A stretch of DNA of 21,693 nt from an uncultured Thermoguttaceae bacterium (GTDB lineage: Bacteria; Planctomycetota; Planctomycetia; Pirellulales; Thermoguttaceae). The stretch covers positions 1 to 21,693 of the forward strand of contig CAKVCP010000027.1 in the NCBI GenBank assembly GCA_934725735.1. Direction: 5' to 3'. Both the position numbers and the translations under genes were made by a program. Of this stretch, positions 13,699 through 21,693 are shown one piece after another. The first letter of the stretch is position 1. The number at the start of each line of letters is the position of its first letter. Below the pieces are notes generated by a model. That model was not told where the DNA came from. It saw only the letters and a list, made by a program, of their open reading frames with translations, and did not search any database.

Positions 13699-16600
13699 AT
13701 GACGCCGACAGAAGCGCAGAAACCGTTCAATATTCCGGAGCTAGGGCAACACGTGAAAGCGCGTCAACGCCGCTGGTCGGTCAAAGAGATATCGACCCCG
13801 TCGAAGAACGCCCGCGAGACGGGGAACCCTCCGTACACGCTCGTAACCCTCGAGGGGCTCAACGACGACGCGCTCGGGGAGGAGCTCACGGTCGTCTGGG
13901 AGCTCGAACCGGGGACGGAGATCCTCTCGACGATCGAGTTGCCGGAGATGAAGAATTTCGACTCGAACGCGTCCCTCGAAGCGTTCCTCAACGCGGCGCG
14001 ATGGGGCGCGATCGCGAACGCCGAACGCAAGAGCGCCTCCGCGATCCTCCAGGCGCCTTTCCGCAGCGGGGGGCTCCAGATCGAAGCGTATCAGCTCGAT
14101 CCGCTCGTCCGCGCCCTCATGATGACGCACGTCAACCTCCTCATCGCGGACGACGTCGGGCTCGGCAAGACGATCGAAGCGGGGCTCGTCGTTCAAGAGC
14201 TGATCCTCCGGTCGCGCGCCCGCTCCGTTCTCGTCGTCTGCCCCGCGAGCTTGCAGCAGAAGTGGAAGGACGAAATGACCGACAAATTCGGGCTCGATTT
14301 CCGCGTCGTCAACTCGGAATATCTGCGCAAACTCCGACGAACGCGCGGGCTCTCCGTCAACCCGTGGACGTCGTATCCGCGCCTCATCGCGTCGATGGAC
14401 TGGATCAAGCAAGGAGACGGGCTGCGCCTTCTGAACGAAGTTCTCCCGACGGAGCCGAAATATCCGCGCCCCTTCGACGTTCTCGTCGTCGACGAAGCGC
14501 ACAACGTCGCCCCTGCGGGGAACGCGTCCTCGGCGAAGGTCGACGACTCGAAGCGCACGGAGATCGTCCGCCGCCTCGCGCCGCACTTCATGCACAAGCT
14601 CTTCCTCTCCGCGACGCCTCACAACGGGTACCCGAACTCCTTCGCGGCGCTCCTTGAGCTCCTCGACGATCAACGCTTCTCGCGCGTCATCCACCCGTCG
14701 GAAAGGGCGCTCCAGCAGGTCATGGTGCGCCGCCTCAAGTCGGATATCAAGCGCGAGGACGGAACGCCCGTCTTTAAGGAGCGAATCCTCGAACGTCTCG
14801 AAGTCGGGTACACGGAGGAAGAGCGCAAGATGGCGCGGGTTCTCTCGGAGTTCACGAAGGAGCTCGTAAAGTCGGCGCGCGACGACGACGCCTCCGACGC
14901 GAACAAGACGGTGAAATGGAAGGAACAGAGCGCGGAGAAGATCGCCGCCTTCTTCATCGGCAAGATTTTGAAAAAGCGCTTCTTCTCCTCCCCGAGCGCC
15001 TTCTACAACACCCTCGCCGCGTACAAAGAGAACCTCGATCATCCGGAAAGGCGCGCCGAAGAGAAGCGCGCTAAACGCGACAAGAAGGATCGAAAGCTCT
15101 TGACCGCCTATATCGCCCTCACGGAAAATCCCGCGTACGACGATCAGGGAACCGTCGAAGAGGAGCGTCAAGAAGCGGACGCGGACGCCTTCGCGCTCTC
15201 CGAGAAGAGCGCCCCCGAGCCCTCGACGGAGCAGAAAGAGCGCCTCAAGACGCTCCTCAGATGGGCAGAAGACGCCCGCCATAATCAGAGTTCGAAGGAC
15301 GACGCCCTCGTCAAATGGATCAACGACCATCTGCGACTCGGCGGAAAATGGAACGACGAACGCGTCGTTATTTTCACCGAATATCGAGACTCATACGTCC
15401 AGATCTTCGACGTGCTCGCGAAGAACGGGCTCGCGAGCGACTACCTGAACGGCGAGAAGGTCGAGCGCGTTCTGAGGATCGACGGGAGTACTCCCCTCGA
15501 CGTCCGCGAGACGATCAAGGCGCAGTTCCAAGCGAGCCCGAAGAAGACCCCCGCGAGAATACTCTTGGCGACCGACGCCGCCTCCGAAGGGATCGACTTG
15601 CAGAATTATTGCCGATACATGATTCATTACGAGATTCCGTGGAATCCGAACGTCATGGAGCAGCGCATCGGGCGCATCGACCGTCACGGACAGCGTTTCA
15701 ATCCTCAAATATGGCACCCCGCGGGGAACTTCAAGGAAGGGGGTCGCGGGGACGATCTCGACGGCGACCTCGAATATCTCTTCAAGATCGCGCAGAAGGT
15801 CAACGTCATGCGTCAGGATCTCGGGAGCGTCGGCGACGTTCTCGAAGAGGGGATCATGGCGAAGATGCTCGGGGCCGAAGAGCGGGCGAAAGGATGGTAC
15901 GCCGCGGCGGAAAAGCTCGGGAAGAAGGAAAACCCCGTCGACAAATTCGCGCGCAAGGCGGAGGAGACGCGCAAACGCGCCGTCGAGCGCCTCAACGCGT
16001 CGAAAGACGCCCTTCAGATCACCCCCGAGAACCTCTACGTAGCCGTCCAAACCGCGCTGAGCCTCACCAAGAATCCCCCTCTCGTCGAAACGTCCCTGCC
16101 CGCCTCCGCGTCGGGACGCCCTCCCGTAACGCGAAACGTCTACGAAATCCGCGCGAATAGCCGCCCGTGGACCCTCTACCTCAACCGTCTGGCGGATCCC
16201 GTGACGAAAGCGCAGCGTCCGATCACCTTCGATCCGGAGATTGCGCGCGATCGCGACGACGTCGTTCTCGAAGGCGTCAACACGCCTTTCACGCGCGCGG
16301 CGCTCCAGGTCTTGCGCGAACAGCTATGGAGCGAAGGGGAGACGAAGCAGCTCCATCGCGTCGCGTTCAGGACGAGCGACGCGATCGAGGAGCCGACGAT
16401 TCTCGTCTTCTCACGATTCTTAGCGACGGGAGGGGACGCGCGAAAACTCCACGAAGAGTTGCTCCTCACGGGGATGGCGCTCACGCAGAACGCGACGTCG
16501 ACGCGCCGCCTCGAGTCGAAGAGGTCGATGGAGGAGCTCTACAAGAATAGCGAGCCCCTGGACAATCCCCCGGCGTCCCTCTTCGATAGGATGAAAAAGC

Positions 16601-17028
16601 TGTATCGCAACGCCGCGACGCTCGAGAAGCTGCGCAAGACGGTCGAGGCGCGCGCCCAGGAGCGCCGTCTTTCCCTCGACGGCGTTCTTGAAACGCAGAA
16701 GAACGAGGAGATCGCCCGCGCGACGGAGCTGCTCGACGAGCTCGAAAAGGCGCTCCAAGAGAAGCTCAATCCTAGCAAGCCGGAGCAGAGGTATTTCGCG
16801 GGTCTGGGGCCCGACGACGAACTCAGCCGCGATCCGCAATATCGAAACGCGCTCAAAGAGCGTCTCGCGCGCATCCCCTGGGAGCGCGAAAAGGAGGAGC
16901 AGGCGATCGAAGAACGTTACGCGCCGGAGAAGATCCAACATCGATCCTTCCCGGCGGCGGTCTTCTTCATTATTCCCAGGTCGACGGTCGAAGCGGCGCT
17001 TTCCGCGCAAGAGGAGGAGGAGCGATGA
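13699..17028 (+). CDS. drmD: DISARM class 1 SNF2-family helicase DrmD
   Basis: I use the ATG at 13699 because AGGAAAGGA lies about ten bases upstream; a TTG at 13609 would add 30 residues but has no ribosome binding site. The 1109-residue protein begins 'LGQHVKARQRRWSVKEI' and 'TLVTLEGLNDDALGEELTVVWE', a start I associate with DrmD. Helicase motifs are Walker A DDVGLGKT (151-158), DEAHN (265-269), SATPHNGY (304-311), TDAASEGIDLQ (625-635) and QRIGRIDRHGQ (655-665), all intact. In DISARM this ATP-driven translocase joins the methyltransferase and DrmABC in blocking incoming phage DNA. The last 400 residues include charged helices. It overlaps the next gene by ATGA. Another RapA/SNF2-like restriction helicase is the alternative. 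Confidence 0.85.
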   Translation: MTPTEAQKPFNIPELGQHVKARQRRWSVKEISTPSKNARETGNPPYTLVTLEGLNDDALGEELTVVWELEPGTEILSTIELPEMKNFDSNASLEAFLNAARWGAIANAERKSASAILQAPFRSGGLQIEAYQLDPLVRALMMTHVNLLIADDVGLGKTIEAGLVVQELILRSRARSVLVVCPASLQQKWKDEMTDKFGLDFRVVNSEYLRKLRRTRGLSVNPWTSYPRLIASMDWIKQGDGLRLLNEVLPTEPKYPRPFDVLVVDEAHNVAPAGNASSAKVDDSKRTEIVRRLAPHFMHKLFLSATPHNGYPNSFAALLELLDDQRFSRVIHPSERALQQVMVRRLKSDIKREDGTPVFKERILERLEVGYTEEERKMARVLSEFTKELVKSARDDDASDANKTVKWKEQSAEKIAAFFIGKILKKRFFSSPSAFYNTLAAYKENLDHPERRAEEKRAKRDKKDRKLLTAYIALTENPAYDDQGTVEEERQEADADAFALSEKSAPEPSTEQKERLKTLLRWAEDARHNQSSKDDALVKWINDHLRLGGKWNDERVVIFTEYRDSYVQIFDVLAKNGLASDYLNGEKVERVLRIDGSTPLDVRETIKAQFQASPKKTPARILLATDAASEGIDLQNYCRYMIHYEIPWNPNVMEQRIGRIDRHGQRFNPQIWHPAGNFKEGGRGDDLDGDLEYLFKIAQKVNVMRQDLGSVGDVLEEGIMAKMLGAEERAKGWYAAAEKLGKKENPVDKFARKAEETRKRAVERLNASKDALQITPENLYVAVQTALSLTKNPPLVETSLPASASGRPPVTRNVYEIRANSRPWTLYLNRLADPVTKAQRPITFDPEIARDRDDVVLEGVNTPFTRAALQVLREQLWSEGETKQLHRVAFRTSDAIEEPTILVFSRFLATGGDARKLHEELLLTGMALTQNATSTRRLESKRSMEELYKNSEPLDNPPASLFDRMKKLYRNAATLEKLRKTVEARAQERRLSLDGVLETQKNEEIARATELLDELEKALQEKLNPSKPEQRYFAGLGPDDELSRDPQYRNALKERLARIPWEREKEEQAIEERYAPEKIQHRSFPAAVFFIIPRSTVEAALSAQEEEER

Positions 17029-20000
17029 AGATCAATAAACACGAATGGCTATCCCTCGTCGAGGTCGAGGGGAACGTCCTCTCCCTAGCGACGTTGAACG
17101 ACCGTTTTCCGCAGGGGTTCCCGCGCATGGGGATCGACGCGCGCCATAGCTTCGAGAGGACGGAGCGCAACGAACGTTACGAAGCTTTTCAATCGGCGTA
17201 CGACGAATTCGTCGCCGCGTCGACTAACCGTGACGCGAAGACGCGCGACGACGTCGCGCGCCGCTCCCAAACCGTGCGCAACCCGAAGGGGGAGCCCGTC
17301 TACTCCTTCGAAGAGCTATGCGCGGGGTGGGTCAAGTTCGTTTTAGACCGCGCGTTGGCGTATTACGAAGACGCGAGGGTCACGCTCCTGGAAGAGCGCG
17401 ATCTCGACGCCCCCCGACGCGCGCGCTACTCCGTCGAGGGCCCCTCGGGGGAGCGTTACGCCCCCGACTACGTCTTGGAGGACGATTTGGGGCAGGCGCT
17501 CCTCTTCGTCAAAGCGTATCCTTACGGAACGCCGTTGACGCGCTCCGACAAGTCGACGCCCGGCTGGGACGCGACGCCCCTCGAGAAAGCGTCGCGACTC
17601 TGCCACGCGCAGAACTTGGCGAACGACGCGAACGCCAACGACTCCGTCCTCGCCCTCGTCACGAACGGGCAAAAGTGGACTCTCGTCGTTCCCCACGTCG
17701 ACAGACCGTCGGGATACCTCACGTGGGACGCGAAATTCTGGTTCGTCTATCGTGAGACGCTCAACGCGTTCTGCGGGCTCCTGCGCGCGGAGAATCTCCT
17801 CCCGACGCGTCGGGAAAAAGGGCGTCTCCAGGAGATGCTCGCGGAGTCTGCGGAGAACCAGGAAGAGGTGACGACGACCCTTGCGCGTCAGGTGGAGACG
17901 GCGATCGAAACGCTCCTCACGAGCCTCACGCGGGCGGAAGAATCGCGCGAAACGAAGCTCCTCGCCGACGTCGACGCGAAGACCCTCTACGACGCCGCGC
18001 TCACCGTCATGCTCCGCCTCGTCTTCATCCTCTGCGCCGAGGAGCGCGGGATGCTCCTTCTCGGGAAATCGGACCTCTACGACGAGAGCTACGCGCTCTC
18101 GACCCTTCGCGCGCAGCTCGAAGACGCCGACGACGCCCTCGGCGGCGATATCCTCGAACGACGATGCGACGCCTGGGCCCGACTCCTCGCCCTCTTCCGC
18201 ATGATTCACGCCGGATGCGCCTTCGACGCCAACGAGAAGACCGAGTTCGCCTCCGACGTCTCCCTCGACGCCCAGGAGAAGAAGGAGATGAAGAATCGCA
18301 CGATTCGCCTCGTCGCGCACGGGGGATCCCTCTTCGACCCGGACGCGTACCCGTTCTTGGAAGGTCGCGCGGCGGGGACGAAATGGCGGGAGACGCCCGC
18401 GGATCCGTTGCCGGTGGACAACAAGAGCGTCCTTCTCCTTCTGCGCGCGCTCCAGGTTCTCGAAGCGCCCACGGGGGCGGTTCCGTTGTCGTATCGGGGG
18501 CTCGACGTGGAGCGAATCGGGAACGTCTACGAGGGGCTTTTGGAGTATACGGCGCGTCGGGCGGATCGGCTTCTGCTGGGGCTGAGCGTCGCGTCGAACA
18601 AGGAGACGACGGGTATCGTCGCGTTCGACGACCTCGAGAAGCTCCGGGAAGAGTCCGAGGACGCGCTCTTGGCGTTCGCGCAAAAGGAGACGGGGCGAAC
18701 CCTCGCGACGCTCCGGAAGGAGTACGCGGAGGCGCTCAAAGGGAACTTCAAGATTCCGAAAGAGATCTTCGACAAAGTGTGCGACGTCGACGCGCAGACG
18801 CGGATCGCGCCGTACGCGAACTGGCTGCGCCTCGACGTCTGGGGGCGTCCCGTCGTCTACTTTAAGGACGCGTATTATCTCGCGAGCGCGACCTCGCGAC
18901 GCGACACGGGGGCGCACTACACGCCGCGGGCGTTGGCGGCGTCGGCGACGCGCAAGACGCTCGAACCGGTCGTCTATCGCGGGCCGGAAGACGCGTCGAT
19001 CCCGCGCGAAAAATGGGTTCTCAAGAGCGCGAAGGAGCTGCTCGACCTGAAGGTCTGCGACCCCGCGATGGGCTCCGGGGCGTTCCTCGCGCAGGTGGCG
19101 CGTTACCTTGGGGATCGTCTTTACGAGGCGTGGGAGATCGCGGAACAGAAGGGGTTCTATATCGACGCGACGGGTGAGCCGATGCGCGACGAGCCGCGCA
19201 ATCCGATGCCGAAGGAGGAGGCGGAGCGCCGCGCGAAGGCGCGATTCCTCGTCGCTCAGCGATGCCTCTACGGAGTGGATATCAACCCGATGGCGGTGGA
19301 GTTGGCGAAACTTTCGATCTGGCTGGAGACGTTGTCGTCGGATCTTCCCTTCGTCTTTTTGGATCACGCGTTGCGACGCGGGGACTCCCTCCTCGGGGTG
19401 ACGGACGTCGCGCAGTTGCAAGAGCTCCGACTCAAGCCGGCGTGGTCGACGTCGGGGAAAGGAACGCCGCTGACGCGGAGCCTCTTCGTGGGGATGGACG
19501 AAAGCGGGTATACGGAAGCGGTGGCGAGCGCGCTGGAAGAGCGTCAAACGCTGCGCAAGACGGACGTGCTGGGGATCGACCAAATCCGCTCGCAAGAGGA
19601 CGCGAACAAGAAGGTACAAGAGCGAATTCGCCCGATCCGCCTCCTCGCGGACGCCTTTGTCGGCGCGCTCCTGACCGACCCGAAGTCGGGAACGAAATGG
19701 ACGGAGAAGCGCGAAGAGCGCCTGAACGCGATCCTCGGCCAATACGCGGAGTTCGTCCGCAGCGCGACGCGCGACCCCGAGTCGGTCGACCCTGCGGAGC
19801 TCGACAAGATTCAACGCGACGTCCAGCGCGACCTCAATGTCGACCTCCCCGCCGCGCTCCCCGACCGCCGCCCCTTCCACTGGGCGCTCGAATTCCCCGA
19901 AGTCTTCCAACAAGGCGGCTTCGACGCTATTTGTGGCAACCCCCCCTTTATCGGCGGGAAGCATATCACGGGGAACTTTGGAACGGCCTATCGCAACTAT

Positions 20001-21545
20001 ATCGTCAGCGTTCTTGCGGGCGGCGCGAAGGGATCCGCCGACTTGGTCGCGTACTTCCATCTCCGCGCGTTCCAACTCCTACGCGCGGGGGGCGTCTACG
20101 GGCTCTTCGCGTGCAATACGATCGCCGAAGGGGACACGCGGCAGGTCGGGCTCGAAAGGCTTGCGTCCCCCGAGCTAGGGGGCGACATTATTTCGGCTCA
20201 ACCGAACCTCAGATGGTCGGGGACCGCCGCCGTTTGCGTTTCCCCCGTATGGGTCTACAAACCGCGAAAAGTTCATGTCAACGGAAAAGAGGAAACGGAA
20301 GGATGGCAAGGTCTGCGAACAATTGTTGACGGGGAAGAGAACGGCAAGGTCGTCGACCACATTTCTCCCTATTTAACTTCGCAAGAAGAATGGTCGCCGC
20401 ACGTTCTCAACGAAAATGCTAACCAGTCCTTTATAGGATCTTATATTCTTGGAATGGGATTTACACTAAGCGAAGAAGAAGCCCTCGCCTTGATCGACAA
20501 AAACGCGTTCTACAAAGAAACGCTCTTTCCATACCTCAACGGCGAAGACCTCAATAGCTCATACACACAAACCCCCTCCAGATGGGTCATTAATTTTTGG
20601 GATTGGCCGTTAAACCGCGAAGGCGAAGGAAGTTGGAATAAAATGACTCTTTCGGAACAAGAAAAAGCGCTTTCCTCATGCTCCGTTCCCTACGATTATC
20701 CAGGAAAAGTCATAACAGATTTTCCTGATTTATTGCAAATTGTTATTGATAAAGTCAAACCGGAACGTCTAAAAAAGAATAACAAACAAAACCAAGCTAA
20801 TTGGTGGCATTTCGAAAGAGCAAGACCTGCGCTCTATCACGCCATCGGAAGAGGAAGCTCTTTTGCCAAACATCCAAAGGGGTACGACGAAAAAGAAGCC
20901 GTACAACCTAATAAGGTTCTCGTTTCTTCAATGGTAACCAAGTATTTCGTACCCTTTGAAGTTAATTCAAATTATGTGTTTTCACATACGCTTATCATTC
21001 TTCTTCCGAGGGTTCCGCATATCTTCCTCAGTTCGTCGCTTTTCCACGATTGGGTGTGGAAACAGGGTTCGCGAATGAAAAACGACCTTCGCTTCACGCC
21101 GAGCGACTGTTACGAAACGTTCCCCTTCCCGCGCGGCGAGACGCCGGGTTTGGAGGAGTTAGGGGATCGCTTCGACGCGTTGCGCCGCGAGATCATGACG
21201 TCGGAGAAGATCGGGTTGACGGCGTTGTATAATCGCTTCCACGACGAGCGCGAAACGGACGAACGGATCCTCGCGATGCGCGATATGCAGCGCGAGATCG
21301 ACGCGATCGCCGTCAAAGCGTACGGATGGGACGACGTACCCTTAGAGCACGGGTTCCATCATGTTAGCTATCGCCCCGAGGGGCAGAATCTGCGCTATAC
21401 GGTCAGCGAGAAGGCGCGGGTCGCGTTTTGGTCGCGCCTCTCGAAACTCAACCGCGAGCGCTACGCCCAGGAGCAGGAACAAGAAAAGGAGCAGGAGCGC
21501 CTCCGCGGCAAAAAGCAGACTCCAAAGCGCGGCAAGCGCCAATAA
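17025..21545 (+). CDS. drmMI: DISARM class 1 adenine-specific DNA methyltransferase DrmMI (Eco57I class)
   Basis: The 1506-residue protein starts 'EWLSLVEVEGNVLSLATLNDRFPQGFP', followed by a nuclease-like fold (PDYVL at 147-151, VKAY at 162-165) that lacks the usual E-x-K residues. The N6-adenine methyltransferase core has YTP (632-634), the SAM site CDPAMGSGAF (678-687), LYGVDINPMAVELAKLSIWLE and the catalytic NPPF (972-975). Residues about 1070-1345 are the probable target recognition domain, encoded by AT-rich DNA, and end at CYETFPFP (1362-1369), the usual closing motif. The C-terminus is a charged, basic tail. It would methylate host sites so that self DNA is spared. It is coupled to drmD by ATGA and followed by a terminator. 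A type IIG or PglX-like enzyme is the alternative. Confidence 0.85.
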   Translation: MKINKHEWLSLVEVEGNVLSLATLNDRFPQGFPRMGIDARHSFERTERNERYEAFQSAYDEFVAASTNRDAKTRDDVARRSQTVRNPKGEPVYSFEELCAGWVKFVLDRALAYYEDARVTLLEERDLDAPRRARYSVEGPSGERYAPDYVLEDDLGQALLFVKAYPYGTPLTRSDKSTPGWDATPLEKASRLCHAQNLANDANANDSVLALVTNGQKWTLVVPHVDRPSGYLTWDAKFWFVYRETLNAFCGLLRAENLLPTRREKGRLQEMLAESAENQEEVTTTLARQVETAIETLLTSLTRAEESRETKLLADVDAKTLYDAALTVMLRLVFILCAEERGMLLLGKSDLYDESYALSTLRAQLEDADDALGGDILERRCDAWARLLALFRMIHAGCAFDANEKTEFASDVSLDAQEKKEMKNRTIRLVAHGGSLFDPDAYPFLEGRAAGTKWRETPADPLPVDNKSVLLLLRALQVLEAPTGAVPLSYRGLDVERIGNVYEGLLEYTARRADRLLLGLSVASNKETTGIVAFDDLEKLREESEDALLAFAQKETGRTLATLRKEYAEALKGNFKIPKEIFDKVCDVDAQTRIAPYANWLRLDVWGRPVVYFKDAYYLASATSRRDTGAHYTPRALAASATRKTLEPVVYRGPEDASIPREKWVLKSAKELLDLKVCDPAMGSGAFLAQVARYLGDRLYEAWEIAEQKGFYIDATGEPMRDEPRNPMPKEEAERRAKARFLVAQRCLYGVDINPMAVELAKLSIWLETLSSDLPFVFLDHALRRGDSLLGVTDVAQLQELRLKPAWSTSGKGTPLTRSLFVGMDESGYTEAVASALEERQTLRKTDVLGIDQIRSQEDANKKVQERIRPIRLLADAFVGALLTDPKSGTKWTEKREERLNAILGQYAEFVRSATRDPESVDPAELDKIQRDVQRDLNVDLPAALPDRRPFHWALEFPEVFQQGGFDAICGNPPFIGGKHITGNFGTAYRNYIVSVLAGGAKGSADLVAYFHLRAFQLLRAGGVYGLFACNTIAEGDTRQVGLERLASPELGGDIISAQPNLRWSGTAAVCVSPVWVYKPRKVHVNGKEETEGWQGLRTIVDGEENGKVVDHISPYLTSQEEWSPHVLNENANQSFIGSYILGMGFTLSEEEALALIDKNAFYKETLFPYLNGEDLNSSYTQTPSRWVINFWDWPLNREGEGSWNKMTLSEQEKALSSCSVPYDYPGKVITDFPDLLQIVIDKVKPERLKKNNKQNQANWWHFERARPALYHAIGRGSSFAKHPKGYDEKEAVQPNKVLVSSMVTKYFVPFEVNSNYVFSHTLIILLPRVPHIFLSSSLFHDWVWKQGSRMKNDLRFTPSDCYETFPFPRGETPGLEELGDRFDALRREIMTSEKIGLTALYNRFHDERETDERILAMRDMQREIDAIAVKAYGWDDVPLEHGFHHVSYRPEGQNLRYTVSEKARVAFWSRLSKLNRERYAQEQEQEKEQERLRGKKQTPKRGKRQ

Positions 21546-21550
21546 CCTGC

Positions 21551-21589
21551 GCGCGGGAATCCCCACCTTCCCGCGCTTTTTCTTTTCTT
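21551..21589 (+). terminator. Rho-independent terminator after drmMI
   Basis: GCGCGGGAA (21551-21559) and TTCCCGCGC (21568-21576) form a perfect 9-bp stem with an 8-base loop, followed by TTTTTCTTTTCTT. It starts five bases after the drmMI stop codon, so the operon visible here ends with drmMI. Confidence 0.88.
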
Positions 21590-21606
21590 GCCCCGCCGCG
21601 CCGGGG

Positions 21607-21693
21607 CGACTTCCACCGACTTCCACCGACTTCCACCGACTTCCACCGACTTCCACCGACTTCCACCGACTTCCACCGACTTCCACCGACTTC
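21607..21693. repeat. 10-bp tandem repeat array (unit TTCCACCGAC), continuing past the edge
   Basis: Eight identical copies of TTCCACCGAC run from 21611 to 21690, with CGAC in front and TTC of a ninth copy at the edge; no unit differs. A short GC hairpin (GCCCCG 21590-21595 with CGGGGC 21602-21607) borders the array. The unit is not a multiple of three and has no ATG, so it is not a clear coding repeat, although all three minus frames stay open with a 10-residue period. It could be a minisatellite or a protein-binding array. The true length is unknown because the window ends within it. Confidence 0.95.

Noticed and set aside
13741..15330. Minus-strand open frame of 529 codons within drmD
   Set aside because: Antisense shadow of the helicase; composition is R/E/V-biased as expected from GC-rich DNA and no ribosome binding site or family pattern is seen.
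17343..20075. Long minus-strand open frame of 910 codons across drmMI
   Set aside because: It is antisense to a gene with clear methyltransferase motifs; high GC in the third codon position keeps the opposite frame open, and the product is Arg-rich with no recognisable domain.
21342..21686. Minus-strand frame reading the tandem repeat as a repetitive protein
   Set aside because: It starts inside the repeat, runs antisense into drmMI and crosses its terminator; all three minus frames are open in the repeat, which shows there is no coding constraint.
21607..21693. CRISPR array
   Set aside because: The units are 10 bp with no spacers between them, so this is a simple tandem repeat.

Overview
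The window is high-GC bacterial DNA with short intergenic gaps and strong purine-rich ribosome binding sites, very often AGAAAGGA(G) placed 5-9 bases before ATG. Three things suggest a Planctomycetota-like host: a beta-propeller/di-haem cytochrome fusion, a 'GTL..AL..A..GDTI' beta-helix protein, and the C-terminus of a BspA-type leucine-rich repeat protein. That assignment is an inference; no rRNA or marker gene is present.

Layout. 1-212 is the end of an LRR_5/BspA-like protein. 247-2249 (minus) carries a phage large terminase followed by a small sigma-70-like factor. 2618-2703 is tRNA-Leu(CAG) with its own candidate promoter and terminator. 2950-4824 (plus) is an exported beta-propeller/di-haem cytochrome, closed by a two-way terminator. 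4907-8830 (minus) is a four-gene operon: exported metallopeptidase, exported coiled-coil membrane protein, 90-residue unknown, and a large beta-helix protein. From a divergent intergenic region the plus strand then carries a phage head operon (9064-13485): scaffold-like coiled-coil protein, DUF5309/SU10-type major capsid protein, two small head or connector proteins, a 45-residue microprotein, an ABC-ATPase/GNAT fusion and an exported thioredoxin-like protein, ending at a strong terminator.

13591-21545 is a two-gene defence operon matching the first half of a class 1 DISARM system: the SNF2-family helicase DrmD and, overlapping it by ATGA, a 1506-residue Eco57I-class adenine methyltransferase, DrmMI. 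Its promoter region holds three 21-22 bp direct repeats. A strong terminator follows DrmMI, and then a 10-bp tandem repeat that runs off the window. drmA, drmB and drmC are not seen.

Interpretation. Packaging and head genes are present, but no portal, tail tube, tape measure, integrase or lysin is visible, and a tRNA and a respiratory-type cytochrome separate the terminase from the capsid. This looks like a decayed or rearranged prophage, or a capsid-forming satellite or domesticated particle, next to a defence locus. The most interesting parts are the ABC-GNAT/microprotein pair (possible DNA modification), the DrmD-DrmMI pair that ends in a terminator, and the AT-rich, probably swapped recognition domain of DrmMI.
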